Assembly (NCBI GenBank): GCA_963422465.1
Contig: OY730170.1
Span: forward strand, 3,262,379 to 3,326,378
Origin: Lichina pygmaea
Lineage: Eukaryota > Ascomycota > Lichinomycetes > Lichinales > Lichinaceae
Length of the DNA stretch: 64,000 nt
Direction: 5' to 3'
Below, one piece after another: positions 54,939-64,000 of this stretch (positions within the stretch are counted from its first letter, which is position 1; each line of letters opens with the position of its first letter). The notes below the pieces were generated by a model. That model searched no databases and had not been told where the DNA came from. It worked only from the letters and a program-made list of their open reading frames with translations. The translations under genes were made by a program, and so were the position numbers.

Positions 54939-57900
54939 CAGTGCTCTTCAAATCTGGAGTCGGAAGAGCAGGCAAGACAACACTCCAGAGAGAAGAGGTC
55001 GAGCAGAGCCTTGACGTGACAGCCTGCAGTCCGCATTTTCGCATCAGGATGAGAGTCAACAGGCATCTGACAAACACCATGATCAACTCTGGAGCTACTG
55101 GCAACTTCATGTCAGAAAGTTTTGCCAGGAAGCACAAGATCCCGACTCAGGAAAAGAGGAATCCATACCAACTAACAGTAGTGGACAGGACACCACTCTC
55201 CAACAACCAAGGACAAGTGACGAAGGAGACCAAGAACCTACGACTGTGTGTCGACAGTACGACAATCAGATCAGAAGAATTCAACTTGGTCCAGATACCA
55301 CATGAAGTCATATTGGGTCTTCTGTGGTTGGAAAGTCAAAACCCAAGGATTGACTAGAAAAGAAGGCACCTAGTCTTTCTGAAGAGGAGTCTGGCAACTC
55401 GAGCAGAGCCAGAGAAAGTGAGAATCAAAGAGATCTTATATACAGGGTGGAAAAAGCACCACCAGCGAGGGCGAGCCTATGTGGCTTGGATGAAGCCCTG
55501 AAACCATCAACTTTGCACCACGCATGACGCCGTGGGCGAGACTCAGGCACCGCAGTTGCCAAGTGAGTATAAAGACTACCAGGAGATGTTTGGTGAGGAA
55601 GTGGTCATGACGCTACCAGAACACCAAGAGTGGGATCACGAAATTCTGCTGGAAGACAGAAAGAAACCCACACACAGCCCTATTTACGCTCTATCAGCAA
55701 AGGAGCTTGAGGCCTTAAGAGATTACCTGGACGAGAACCTAGCGAAAGGGTTCATAAGACCTTCAACATCACCGGCCGGATACCTGATATTGTTTGTGCC
55801 AAAGAAGGACAGTAAATTACGACTGTGCGTCGACTACCGGCAGCTTAATGTGATCACGATTAAGAATCGCTACCCACTACCGTTAATATCGGAAATCCAG
55901 GACTGAATCCAAGAAGCCAAGTGGTTTACCAAGTTCGACATCTGAGGCACTTTCAACCTGGTTAGGATGAAAGATGGCGAAGAATGGAAGACAGCCTTTC
56001 GTACAAGGTACGGGCATTACAAGTATACTGTTATGCCATTCGGCCTTACGAATGCACTGGCGATGTTCCAATCACTTATTAACGCCATCCTCCGACAATA
56101 CCTAGATATATTTGTTACCGCTTATATCAACGATGTCTTGGTTTACACCAATGGAACCCTGGAGGAGCACAGACAGCATGTCAAGAAGATCCTACATGCG
56201 CTCCAAGAAGCAGGAATAAGGTTACGCTTTGATAAGAGTGTCTTCCACGTGAAAGAAGTGGAATATTTGAGATTGATCCTGATGACGGAAGGAATCCGCA
56301 TGGATGATACAAAGATCACGGCAGTACAAGACTGGCCAACACCCAAAAACCTCAAAGAAGTCCAATCCTTCCTGGGATTTGCGAACTTCTACTGACAATT
56401 CATCAAGGAGTACTCGAGGACAGCAGCACTCTTGACTGAACTAACAAAGAAGGAAGAAACCTTCACATGGGGGAACAGCCAAGAGAGAGCGTTCCAGGAG
56501 CTGAAAGAGAAGTTCACCTCCGCACCCATACTGGCATCATTCAATCCCGGACAGCGGATCATCATAGAGACAGATGCCTTGGACCAAGCACTTGGATCTT
56601 GCTTGTGTCAACCAGACGCTGAAAACTGCCTACACCCTGTCGCATACTGATCGAGAAAGTTCTCTGGCCCAGAACTCAGGTACGATGTTCACGACAAGGA
56701 GTTGTTAGCGATTGTCAACATATTCCAGGAATGGAGACCTTACCTGGAAGGAGTAAAGTACACAGTGGACATGTACTCAGACCACAAGAATTTGGCTTAC
56801 TTCACGACGACGAAGAAGCTAAACAGATGACAAGTCTGATGGGTGGAGCTTTTAGCTTCATACAACTTCCAGATCTTCTATCGAAAAGGATCAGAAAACG
56901 CACAAGCGGACGCGCTTAGCAGGCGGCCTGATATGACGACAGACGACACGACAGAAGAGCGCTCAATCCTGGTGACAAAAGGACAAACTCTGGTCTATGC
57001 TCAACCTCAGTTAGCGAGAACTGAAGAAATGGGTGCACTCCTGACCCTAGGCCACAACGTTGCGGCCACGAACAAGGAAGAAGTGCCAGAGAGCACACAA
57101 GAGGACGTGATTTGACAACATCATGATGGACCTCTACACAGACATCCTGGGCAAGACAAGACCCTGGAAAAGATCTGGAGATGTTACCACTTCAACAGAA
57201 TAAAGCGGAAAGTGACAGAATTTATTCGCAACTGCGAAGAGTGTGCGAAAAACAAACTGTCACGCCACAAACCCTATGGGGAGAGTCAACAAATAGACCT
57301 CCCAGAAGTGGCTTGGGATACCATCACAATGGATTTTGTGGTGAAGCTGCTGAGGTCAGAGGACCCGGTAACAAAGGTGAAATATGACAGTATCTTGGTG
57401 GTTGTTGACAAACTCACCAAATACACTCACCTGATCCTGTGGCGAGAGACAGGAACAGCAAGCGAACTCGCCAATGTTCTGCTCAAAGAATTGGTTAGCC
57501 AGTGAGGGCTACCCACGAAGATTATCTCAGATCAAGACAAACTCTTCACCTCGAAATTCTGGAACACGTGGACAAGACAGCTAGGGATAGACACAAGGAT
57601 GTCTACTGCCTACCATCCACAAACAGACAGACAAACTGAGAGAACAAACCAGACAATGGAACAGTACCTACGCCACTACATCAACCACCGACAGGATGAT
57701 TGGGTAGAACTGCTACCAATAGCTCAGTTTGTGTACAACGATCAGCAACACAGCGTGACAGGCATGACACTGTTCTTTGTGAACTACAGCAGAAACCCCC
57801 ACTGGGAAGTGATGGTGGCTGGAAGTGGCACTTCAACAAACATCGAAAAACTCACTGCTATGCATGAGGAAATGAAGACTGCAATTGAATCCGCACAAAA

Positions 57901-58440
57901 AACAACAAACCACCACCTAAACAGCAAAAGGTTGAAGGGACCAACCCTGGAGAGGGGGGATAAGGTCTATTTGTCAACAAAAAACCTGCGCTTGAAGCAA
58001 CCAAGCAAAAAGCTGGATCATGTACGAATCAGACTGTTTGAGATTGAGAAGCGCACTGGAGAAGTCAACTACCGACTGAGACTGCTAAAAAAGGCACAGA
58101 TACACCGAGTATTCCATGTCTCGCTGCTTGAGCCAGCACCCAGCGACGCAGCAATCAAAACAGAATAGCACTTCAAGGACGACGAAGAAGAGTACAATGT
58201 TGAAAGGATCCTAGACAGCCGGAGAAGTGGACAGAAAATCAAATACCTGGTCAAGTGGTTAGGGTATGACAATGAGGAGAACTCGTGGGAACCCACCGAG
58301 AACTTCAGCCCTGCGACAAACAAGAAACTGCGGAGTTTCCACCGACAAAACCCGCAGAAGCCAGGATCGATGGAGACAAAGGCTCGAGGGAAGCCAAAGC
58401 CTCTGAAGAGAAGAAGTCCTCCAAAGACAGTGGGGACTCC
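54923..58440 (+). pseudogene. Gypsy C pol (protease to chromodomain)
   Basis: In order: a protease-like region with MINSGATGNFMSESFARK (about 55,080); RT with [19 protein letters not shown] (about 55,820) and AYINDVLVYT (about 56,120); RNase H with ETDALDQALGSCLCQ (about 56,568); integrase with MDFVVKLLRSEDPVTKVKY and AYHPQTDRQTERTNQ (57,330-57,650); and a chromodomain with YLVKWLGYDNEENSWEPTE (about 58,240-58,300). Broken in several places. Confidence 0.88.
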
Positions 58441-58835
58441 ACACACGTAGCCTCCTGCTCGAGATCCTCCTGATCCTTGATCACAGCAAGCTCACGCTTG
58501 ATGGCCTCACCCTCCTTCTTGGACAACACACTCAACTGATGATGGAGACGAAGTTTGCGAGGAAGGAGAACAGACTCCTGCTCCTCGATCTCCTTCAGTT
58601 GAGCCTTGAGCTGAGTGTGCTCAAGCTCCATCTTCTCCCACTCCGACTCCGCAAGATGGAGATCGCAACAGCGACCCTTCTCAAGGCACCGACTGCAAAA
58701 TGTGGACTCTGAACTGACGACACACTTGGCACGGTCACGACGACATGCGCTGCATGAAACTTTGGATACCTTGCCCATCTTGCCAACACAAGAACTGAGG
58801 ACTCCACGATGATTAACACAAGATGTCCGGGTCAT
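58305..58835 (-). CDS. Antisense Zn(II)2Cys6-like protein in Gypsy C
   Basis: An uninterrupted frame of 176 residues on the strand opposite to gag-pol, ATG at 58,835, 53 bp from the 3' LTR. The cysteines CSACRRDRAKC, CSRC and GRCC are spaced CX2CX6CX8CX2CX6C, which fits the GAL4-type Zn(II)2Cys6 DNA-binding cluster, with the usual basic residues in the first loop. A coiled-coil-like segment follows (EWEKMELEHTQLKAQLKEIE), then a Ser/Leu-rich acidic tail. Its 3' end overlaps the end of pol in antisense. It may be a DNA-binding regulator carried by the element; no activation domain is recognised and expression is unproven. Confidence 0.7.
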   Translation of the reverse strand: MTRTSCVNHRGVLSSCVGKMGKVSKVSCSACRRDRAKCVVSSESTFCSRCLEKGRCCDLHLAESEWEKMELEHTQLKAQLKEIEEQESVLLPRKLRLHHQLSVLSKKEGEAIKRELAVIKDQEDLEQEATCVESPLSLEDFFSSEALASLEPLSPSILASAGFVGGNSAVSCLSQG

Positions 58836-58887
58836 GGTAAGAGAAGCGAGAGGATCTGGGGACAGAACCTTTGGAGGGAGGGGATGG

Positions 58888-59278
58888 TGTTAAGGCCCAG
58901 GCCGGAACGGCTGAGCCGACTGAAGCGAGTGTACAGAGGTACACAGAACAATATTCACCCGACCCGGTGGACAAGGTGGACGATGTGTAACCAGCTCGTC
59001 CAGCTTGCCCACGGTGGACGAGGTGGACAATGTGTAACCAGCTTGTCCAGCTTGTCCACACAGAAAGCTGATACCCCTTGGGAGGACCCCCCCCCCTCAG
59101 GCTCCTGTATATAAGAACCCAGATAGCCGGAGAGAATAGCTCTCCAGACTGAACGCACACTACAAGCGACAATAGCAAGAGAGTTACCCCACTTGCTATT
59201 CATCTATTGAGTCCCTGCCCTCCTTGGTCGAAGACAGGACCACCCACATTCTGTGTGAACGTGGACTGGCCTTTAACA
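58888..59278 (+). repeat. Gypsy C 3' LTR
   Basis: 391 bp, preceded by the purine tract TTTGGAGGGAGGGGATGG. It keeps CGG-CTGAG-CCG (58,908-58,918), the tandem units and the TATA box. It differs from the 5' LTR at few positions. Confidence 0.9.
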
Positions 59279-59712
59279 AAGCTGGTGAGAGTTTCCCACT
59301 ACATGGCACCCATGACCCGGAACTAGTGGTGTCAGGCCTGGAGAACCTGACTAAACTAGTCGTCAGTTCAAATCTGACCCACCCCACATTCTGCCACAAA
59401 AACCCCCGAGATTCATAGAACTTGTCTAAGATGTACTCCTCGCAAGATGTATGAAAACCCCCAAGAAATAGCTCACCCAATATCTGTCAAGATCCACAAA
59501 ACCCTTATTACTGTGGTTTTCCTATTTCCCCTACAGGGTTTGGGGTTTTCCCACAGTACGTACACTACAAACCACGGAGTGTACAGTAAATACGTGAGGT
59601 CCCCGAGTCAAGTCTACCAGAGACAAAAATCCTTCAAGAAGTTCTGCATGGCTTAACAGCCAAATCAGTGTAAGAATCAAATCAAAATCAAAATCAAATT
59701 CAAGGAGACCCA

Positions 59713-61061
59713 CACAGCAGAACAGTTGGGACACCTCTTACTGGACAGATTGGTCAGAGACCACGGAGTTCCAATCATGATCATTACAGACAGAGACAAA
59801 CTCTTCACGTCCAACTACTGGAAGATAATCAGTGCAGCTATGGGAACAAAACCCAAAATGTCTACAGTCTATCACCCACAAACTGACAGCCAGACAGAGT
59901 GAGCAAACCAAGTCCTGGAGACTTATTTGTGGTATTACATCAACCAGACCCACAGCAATTAGGTACAGTTATTACTGGTGGCACAGCTGGCAATCAACCA
60001 GCACAGATCAGACTCAACAAAGGAATCACTATTCTTTACCAATTTTGGATAACACACAAATATCAGAATACCAAGCAGAGCTTTACCAAACACGGAGAAA
60101 GCACTCCAACATGACAAGCTCCTACGACAAACACACACGATGATAAGGCATTACCTTCAAGAGACCTCAGAAAAGATGTAACACCAAATAGACAAAAAAT
60201 CAAAAATAGTATCTTAGCTGAAGAAGGGGAATAAAGTCTACCTCCTCACAAAAAATTGGAAAGTCAAGAAACCAAGAACAAAGAAACTGGACTATGTCAA
60301 GGTCAGACTATTTTCAGTTGAAGAAAGAACTGGACCAGTCAACGTCAGACTGCGACTACCGAGAGACGTTTGGGTACACCCAAACTTTCACATCTCAATG
60401 ATCAAATTAGCTGACCAGAGCACACCCTTGCAGGAAACATTTCATTACCAACCAGAGGAAGAACAGGAATTCAAGGTCAAACAGATTCTGAAGAGAAAAG
60501 GTCAGTGATACCTTGTCAAGTGGAAAAACTACCCAGGCTCGGAAAATACCTGGGAACCACTCAGGAACCTCGCGAACTGCTAGCTCCTCCTGCAGTAGTT
60601 CCGGCAGAAGCAGGACTGAACAGCTTGGCCTGCAGCGCGGACACGTCAATGACTGTTGCTGACAAGTCTTCACCATCCACCTCCATTTCAGTAACAAGGC
60701 ACTGGAGCTTCTTCTTTGCTTGACCCTTAGCACCTTCAAGAACCTTTCACTTTCGGGACACACAAGCCTGCAGCTTGGCAAGCTGCTCAACAAGAGCATC
60801 CTGCTTGGCCTCATCAACAGCCAAATCCTCGCAAAGGTTATCTTGGGTCATGTTCAGCAACTCCCAAGAAAGCAACACACAGGACTTCCCACAACAAGTG
60901 CATTCAGCACACTTCAACTTATTGTTGTTGTCAGACATTCAGAAGTAGGGCTTGTGGTTCAAAACACAGAAGTCACATGGAGCAAGTGACACAAAGTTAT
61001 GATCACAGATCTGGGCTGCCAGTTGTTTTTGGTAAGCAGAGGCACGTGATTTTGCAGACAT
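59713..61061 (+). pseudogene. Gypsy A3 integrase end, chromodomain and antisense region
   Basis: Integrase remains are followed by [18 protein letters not shown] (about 60,510-60,565, chromodomain). The opposite strand of 60,747-61,061 carries the antisense frame with KLKCAECTCCGKSC, starting 45 bp from the 3' LTR edge as in A1 and A2. Confidence 0.8.
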
Positions 61062-61105
61062 ACTCAAGAATTCATCAGGACGATGAATGAAGGAGAGGAG
61101 GGTAG

Positions 61106-61705
61106 TGTTACAACCCATAGGATGGGAGCCACTTATTTATAGGCAATCAGGCCACAGGCCAGGCAAGAGGACACCATGGAAGTCAAGTGACCAACCAACA
61201 AGGGGTCACGTGACTGTCGAGACACACGGGAGTCTCGACGCAGGATGCATGAAGTATTAAGACAATCTCACCAGTCTTGACGCAGGATGCATGAAGCATC
61301 AAGACAATCTCACCAGTCTCGACACAGGATACATGAAACATCAAGACAATCTCACCAGTCTTGACGTAGGGTGCATAACATAGTGGGACTGTCAAGACAA
61401 TCTCACCTGTCTTGACATCGAGACTGTCAAGACAATCTCAATTATCTCGACAGGCCAGCACTATATAGTCTGACGATAGTTCCCCTATAGAACAATCATC
61501 TTCAACTTATGTTATGATCCAGACAACTAGATCTACTTCAATACAATCCTTTTGTACGAAGCCATTGATCAGGTGTCACCACCACCACGTTCCACCAAAC
61601 CCCTTCGCACTCCTTGACACTCCTCTCCTGCGAGAACCAACCTGCCTTCCGCATCTTGCCCTTAATCCTATACTCAGTTAGGACAGCACGGTACAGACCG
61701 CAACA
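61106..61705 (+). repeat. Gypsy A3 3' LTR
   Basis: 600 bp, preceded by a purine tract (GAAGGAGAGGAGGGTAG). It ends in GCAACA, directly followed by the TGTTT duplication. Confidence 0.9.
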
Positions 61706-62107
61706 TGTTTGTCCAATCAATGTGTGGCCTGTGCTTCTGGAGCCATGGCATCCCCAGAATCACATTATAGTGAAGACCAGAAGACACAAAGAGAGAGACT
61801 TCTTCCTGGTGCACGCCATGTGCCGTGGTCATGATTGTCTTGGCGAGATGCGTGGTTTGTGACGTCTTGCTATCGAACGATCGCAATGTGCGTGGGTAGG
61901 GGAGAGGTTCTTGGTGAAGAGATTACGCAAAGGAAGCACCAATGCAGCCAAATGCTGAACAGCCAGAGTCAATAAGAGTATTGTACTTGAATTTCCCATC
62001 TAGGATACAAGGAAGAAACAAGCACTTACTGTCCAATTGCTGGTCTGGAGACAGATAGCCAACATGGAGATCCTTTTCATGTCCTTGGGTGCGACGATAA
62101 CCAAGGA
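61706..62107 (-). pseudogene. Gypsy B protease region, cut by A3
   Basis: The minus strand encodes ILGMPWLQKHRPHIDW (about 61,770), the conserved end of a Gypsy aspartic protease. A3 begins immediately downstream in element order; the TGTTT at 61,706-61,710 is one copy of its target duplication. Confidence 0.75.
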
Positions 62108-63064
62108 CTACTTGTTTTCCGACTCTGGAGTAGTCTCAACAGTGGCAGACTTGGTGGTGGTTGTGGTGGTGGCAATAACAGGCATACTTTTCACTGGACA
62201 GAAGGTTGAGACGTGACCTTGGTTCCTACAGTAGAAGCAGAGGTCTTTGCTTCGGCGACGTTCTCGCTCTTCTGGCGTCAGCTTAGAGTGGCTGAGATCC
62301 ATGGTAGGACTTGGTGGCTGTGGCGTGAAGGCTGGCTTGATGAACCCTGGACGCAGAACTGAAGCTCCTGACCGTGGAACTGAGGCTTGGGTGGGAGGTG
62401 CTTGACGTGGACGGCGAGAGTTGGCAGAAGTGGCACGCAACTGGTTGTCCTGCAGCTGGCATTCCTCAACAAGCTTCTGATAGCTGATGTCCTTGAGGTT
62501 GATGCTGAAAAGCTGCTTGGCAAGCTCTTCGGAGACAGCGCATCGAAGATGGCACTTCAAGGCCTTGTCGTTGAAGCCTGTGCGTGGAGTATACTGATTG
62601 AACTCTGTGAAGAACTCGGCAAAGGAACGGTTGGCCTGACGCAAGGCAATAAGCTTTCTCTGAGCTAGGAACTCTGGGTCTGGGTCGGAGAAGGCGTTCC
62701 GGAGATCTTGGACGATGTCGTGCCAGTCAATGTACTGGCCAGCCGTGATCCTAGCTGAGATGTAGGACTGCGCAGTGCCAGTCGTGCGTGAAAAGACGTA
62801 CGCAATCCGCAATGTTTCCGTGGGGTACCGGTCAGTGTTGAGTGTCATCTTGAGTGACAGTGACATGATGAAGCTCTCAAGCTTGTCATGCGTGATTTCT
62901 GTGTTTCCGCCATCGCCACTGAAGATCTCTGGGTCAGCAGTACGTTCAGACTTGGACTTGGGAGTGGTGTTGGTAACTTGAATTCGCATGAACTCTGCAA
63001 ACATGTTGTGAAGGAACTTGTCATTTCCAGCAACTGGCATGGCTTGGTCTGGTTGTTGAGACAT
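62108..63064 (-). CDS. Gypsy B gag
   Basis: 318 residues. The capsid-like region includes SYISARITAGQYIDWHDIV and RQANRSFAEFFTEFNQY. The nucleocapsid has one CCHC knuckle, CFYCRNQGHVSTFC, near residue 275. This is the longest single frame left in family B. It belongs to a fossil element whose pol is broken. Confidence 0.88.
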   Translation of the reverse strand: MSQQPDQAMPVAGNDKFLHNMFAEFMRIQVTNTTPKSKSERTADPEIFSGDGGNTEITHDKLESFIMSLSLKMTLNTDRYPTETLRIAYVFSRTTGTAQSYISARITAGQYIDWHDIVQDLRNAFSDPDPEFLAQRKLIALRQANRSFAEFFTEFNQYTPRTGFNDKALKCHLRCAVSEELAKQLFSINLKDISYQKLVEECQLQDNQLRATSANSRRPRQAPPTQASVPRSGASVLRPGFIKPAFTPQPPSPTMDLSHSKLTPEERERRRSKDLCFYCRNQGHVSTFCPVKSMPVIATTTTTTKSATVETTPESENK

Positions 63065-63122
63065 GACAAGGACGTGAACGTGGCTTGGTGAAGTGTGTTA
63101 TGGTTGGGTAAGTCTTTCGTAG

Positions 63123-63397
63123 TGTGACGAGGCAATGGCAGAGCAGAACTCAAGCCTAACTGATTCGGTAACCTTGACCTGACTTGGCTTGAGACTTGAG
63201 ACTTGGATTGATGTACAAGACGAAAGACAAGGAAGGAAAAGAGAAAAGAAGAAGAGAAGAAGAGAAGAAGCTGGGGGAGCAGGAGAAGTTCTTATAGGCA
63301 GGGGATACGGCGGAGCAAGCAGGCAACAGTGCAGATGGAACTTCCCGGTAAGGTGCGTGATTTGTGCCAGATATGCAACTGGGCCAGAACCGTGACA
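63123..63397 (-). repeat. Gypsy B 5' LTR
   Basis: 275 bp, TGT...ACA ends. On the sense strand it has CCTATAAGAACTT as a likely TATA region, a long pyrimidine tract, and GTCTTTCGT near 63,225. That 9-mer is the exact complement of ACGAAAGAC just inside the element (primer-binding position). Confidence 0.85.
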
Positions 63398-64000
63398 GAT
63401 CAGAGGTCTTGCTAGCTTTTGATTTTCCCCACTTTGCAAGCTTGCAGAATTTTGAAGAACTAGCTAGTTCATGAACTTGTTTCCTGAAAGTGTTCTGTTT
63501 GCCTTCTCTGACTGCTTTCTTCTTGAGCTTGGTTGCTTGCTCTAGCTCTTCTTGGCTTGCCTGTCCTCTGAGCACTTGTCTTTTTATTCTTCTTTCCTGC
63601 TTAACTTTGGTTTGGATCTCTTGGTTCCACCAGGGGACTGAGTGGCTAGATTGCTTCTGGAGTTCTGTACATCTGTCTGCTATTCCTTGGAGAAAGTGGT
63701 TAAGATATTCCAAGTACTCATCCACTTCATATTTATCTTGAAGGTGGAAGGGCAGCTGCAAATTATTACACTCTTGTCTTGCCAGGTTTGTGTCCAGTGT
63801 TTTCCAGTTCCTTTCTGGCTTCCAGGTTTTTCTTGGTGAGTCCAGGTCCAGGCTAGTTAGCACAGGTCTGTGGTCAGACCCATAAAAGAAGTGCAAAGCA
63901 ATTTTAGAAAAGATAAGAGAGTTAGAAAGAGAAGAAGATATAAAGAAGAGATCAATATGTGAACAGGGTTTGTGGGAAAGAGATCTAGCCCTTGTGGGTG
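63398..64000 (-). mobile_element. LINE fragment (endonuclease and linker), runs off right edge
   Basis: The minus strand encodes GSDHRPVLTSLDLDSPRKTW, LPFHLQDKYEVDEYLEYL and SVPWWNQEIQTKVKQERR, aligning with ORF2 of the fuller LINE (about 46,700-47,320) but clearly diverged (roughly one residue in five). It starts directly at the Gypsy B LTR and continues beyond 64,000. With 22,228-22,983 it may be one older LINE copy that lost about 1.5 kb where family B now sits. Confidence 0.88.

Larger units (their letters stand above)
52965..59278 (+). mobile_element. Ty3/Gypsy family C (both LTRs), inside the SINE
   Basis: 6314 bp with 391-bp LTRs (52,965-53,355 and 58,888-59,278) and a perfect AAGCT duplication (52,960-52,964 and 59,279-59,283). 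Parts: gag, CCHC, Cys/His domain, protease, RT, RNase H, integrase, chromodomain, and an antisense frame before the 3' LTR. The LTRs are nearly identical, and the insertion is the innermost in the nest, so it is young. The sense frames are broken in about ten places. Confidence 0.93.
52938..59697 (+). mobile_element. tRNA-derived SINE, split by Gypsy C
   Basis: SINE sequence 52,938-52,964 and 59,284-59,697 (441 bp), with a 15-bp target duplication ATTCAAGGAGACCCA at 52,923-52,937 and 59,698-59,712. Head: TGGCATAGTGTAG resembles an RNA polymerase III A box. GTCAGTTCAAATCTGAC is a perfect T-arm with a B-box-like loop. Directly after it, CCACCCC pairs with the 5' GGGGTGG like an acceptor stem. 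The last 50 bases (TCTGCATGGCTTAACAGCC... CAGTGTAAGAATCAAATC) match the 3' end of the resident LINE, the expected sign that LINE enzymes mobilise it. The A-to-B spacing (about 105 bp) is longer than in a normal tRNA. Confidence 0.82.
42019..61705 (+). mobile_element. Ty3/Gypsy family A, copy A3, split by four insertions
   Basis: The TGTTT duplication at 42,014-42,018 and 61,706-61,710 shows a single insertion into Gypsy B. A3 sequence: 42,019-44,283, 49,584-49,734, 50,335-51,343, 51,814-52,937 and 59,698-61,705. The gaps are a LINE, a solo A-type LTR, a LINE fragment and a SINE (itself holding Gypsy C). LTRs are 42,019-42,589 (571 bp) and 61,106-61,705 (600 bp). The most decayed of the three A copies, with many breaks, and old enough to have collected four insertions. 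Confidence 0.93.
23812..63397 (-). mobile_element. Ty3/Gypsy family B, host of the nest (minus strand)
   Basis: LTRs lie at 63,123-63,397 (5') and 23,812-24,130 (3'). The interior survives as segments 61,706-63,122, 41,787-42,018, 34,386-35,410, 32,058-32,796 and 24,131-25,523, about 5.4 kb once insertions are discounted. Parts in order: gag with a CCHC knuckle, protease, reverse transcriptase, RNase H, integrase and a short C-terminal part. It was cut by A1, a LINE, A2 and A3, so it predates all of them. Its frames are broken in several places besides the insertions. The outer flanks do not show a matching target duplication. Confidence 0.85.

Noticed and set aside
59330-59390. Possible free-standing tRNA gene (perfect T-arm)
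   Set aside because: The A-to-B spacing is too long, no normal anticodon arm can be drawn, and the segment lies inside an element with a target duplication and a LINE-type tail. It is better read as a SINE head.
60407-60817. Minus-strand frame of 136 codons in A3
   Set aside because: It is the shadow frame equivalent to 30,895-31,170, without the cysteine motif.

Overview
The window is fungal nuclear DNA. The host genes carry short introns (51 to 110 bp) with GTACGT, GTAAGT or GTAGGT donors and AG acceptors. They encode typical fungal proteins (a Neo1-type lipid flippase, a Gyp7-type Rab GAP and a GAR-domain cytoskeletal protein). The repeats are chromodomain Ty3/Gypsy elements, a Tad-like LINE and a Tc1/mariner element. 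Nothing seen settles Ascomycota versus Basidiomycota; a basidiomycete is a weak guess.

Positions 1 to 22,227 are the gene-bearing half. A partial minus-strand gene runs off the left edge. It is divergent from a four-exon NEO1-like flippase gene (1730-6033). A gene-poor stretch (6034-13,909) follows. It holds two weak minus-strand coding pieces, one with a 33-residue tandem repeat; a decayed Tc1/mariner copy with matching terminal inverted repeats and TA duplications (10,619-12,220); and an 844-bp element with about 130-bp inverted ends around a G-rich, repetitive core (12,603-13,446). Next come a 1413-residue GAR-domain protein with an EB1-binding-type SxIP motif (13,910-18,151) and, convergent to it, a four-exon GYP7-like gene (18,600-21,388).

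Positions 22,228 to 64,000 are one block of nested retroelements whose order can be read from target-site duplications. LINE pieces form both outer edges. Inside lies Gypsy family B (minus strand, 23,812-63,397), next to a partial B copy in the opposite orientation. B received four independent insertions: Gypsy A1 (25,524-32,057; duplication AGTTC), a truncated LINE (32,797-34,385), Gypsy A2 (35,411-41,786, minus; CACCT) and Gypsy A3 (42,019-61,705; TGTTT). A3 in turn received a near full-length LINE (44,284-49,583), a solo A-type LTR (49,735-50,334; GTTGG), another LINE fragment (51,344-51,813) and a tRNA-derived SINE (52,938-59,697). The SINE was split by Gypsy C (52,965-59,278; AAGCT). All the Gypsy copies are broken fossils, although A1, A2, A3 and C keep both LTRs and matching duplications.

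The observations most worth a second look are these. Families A and C carry a short antisense reading frame between pol and the 3' LTR that encodes a Zn(II)2Cys6-like cysteine pattern. In all three Gypsy families the primer-binding site is complementary to 8 to 9 bases of the family's own LTR, downstream of the TATA box, as in self-primed Tf1/sushi elements. Families A and C share a Cys/His-rich domain between nucleocapsid and protease. The SINE has a tRNA-like head and the same 3' tail as the resident LINE. In the LINE, the ORF1 stop and the ORF2 start overlap as ATGA.
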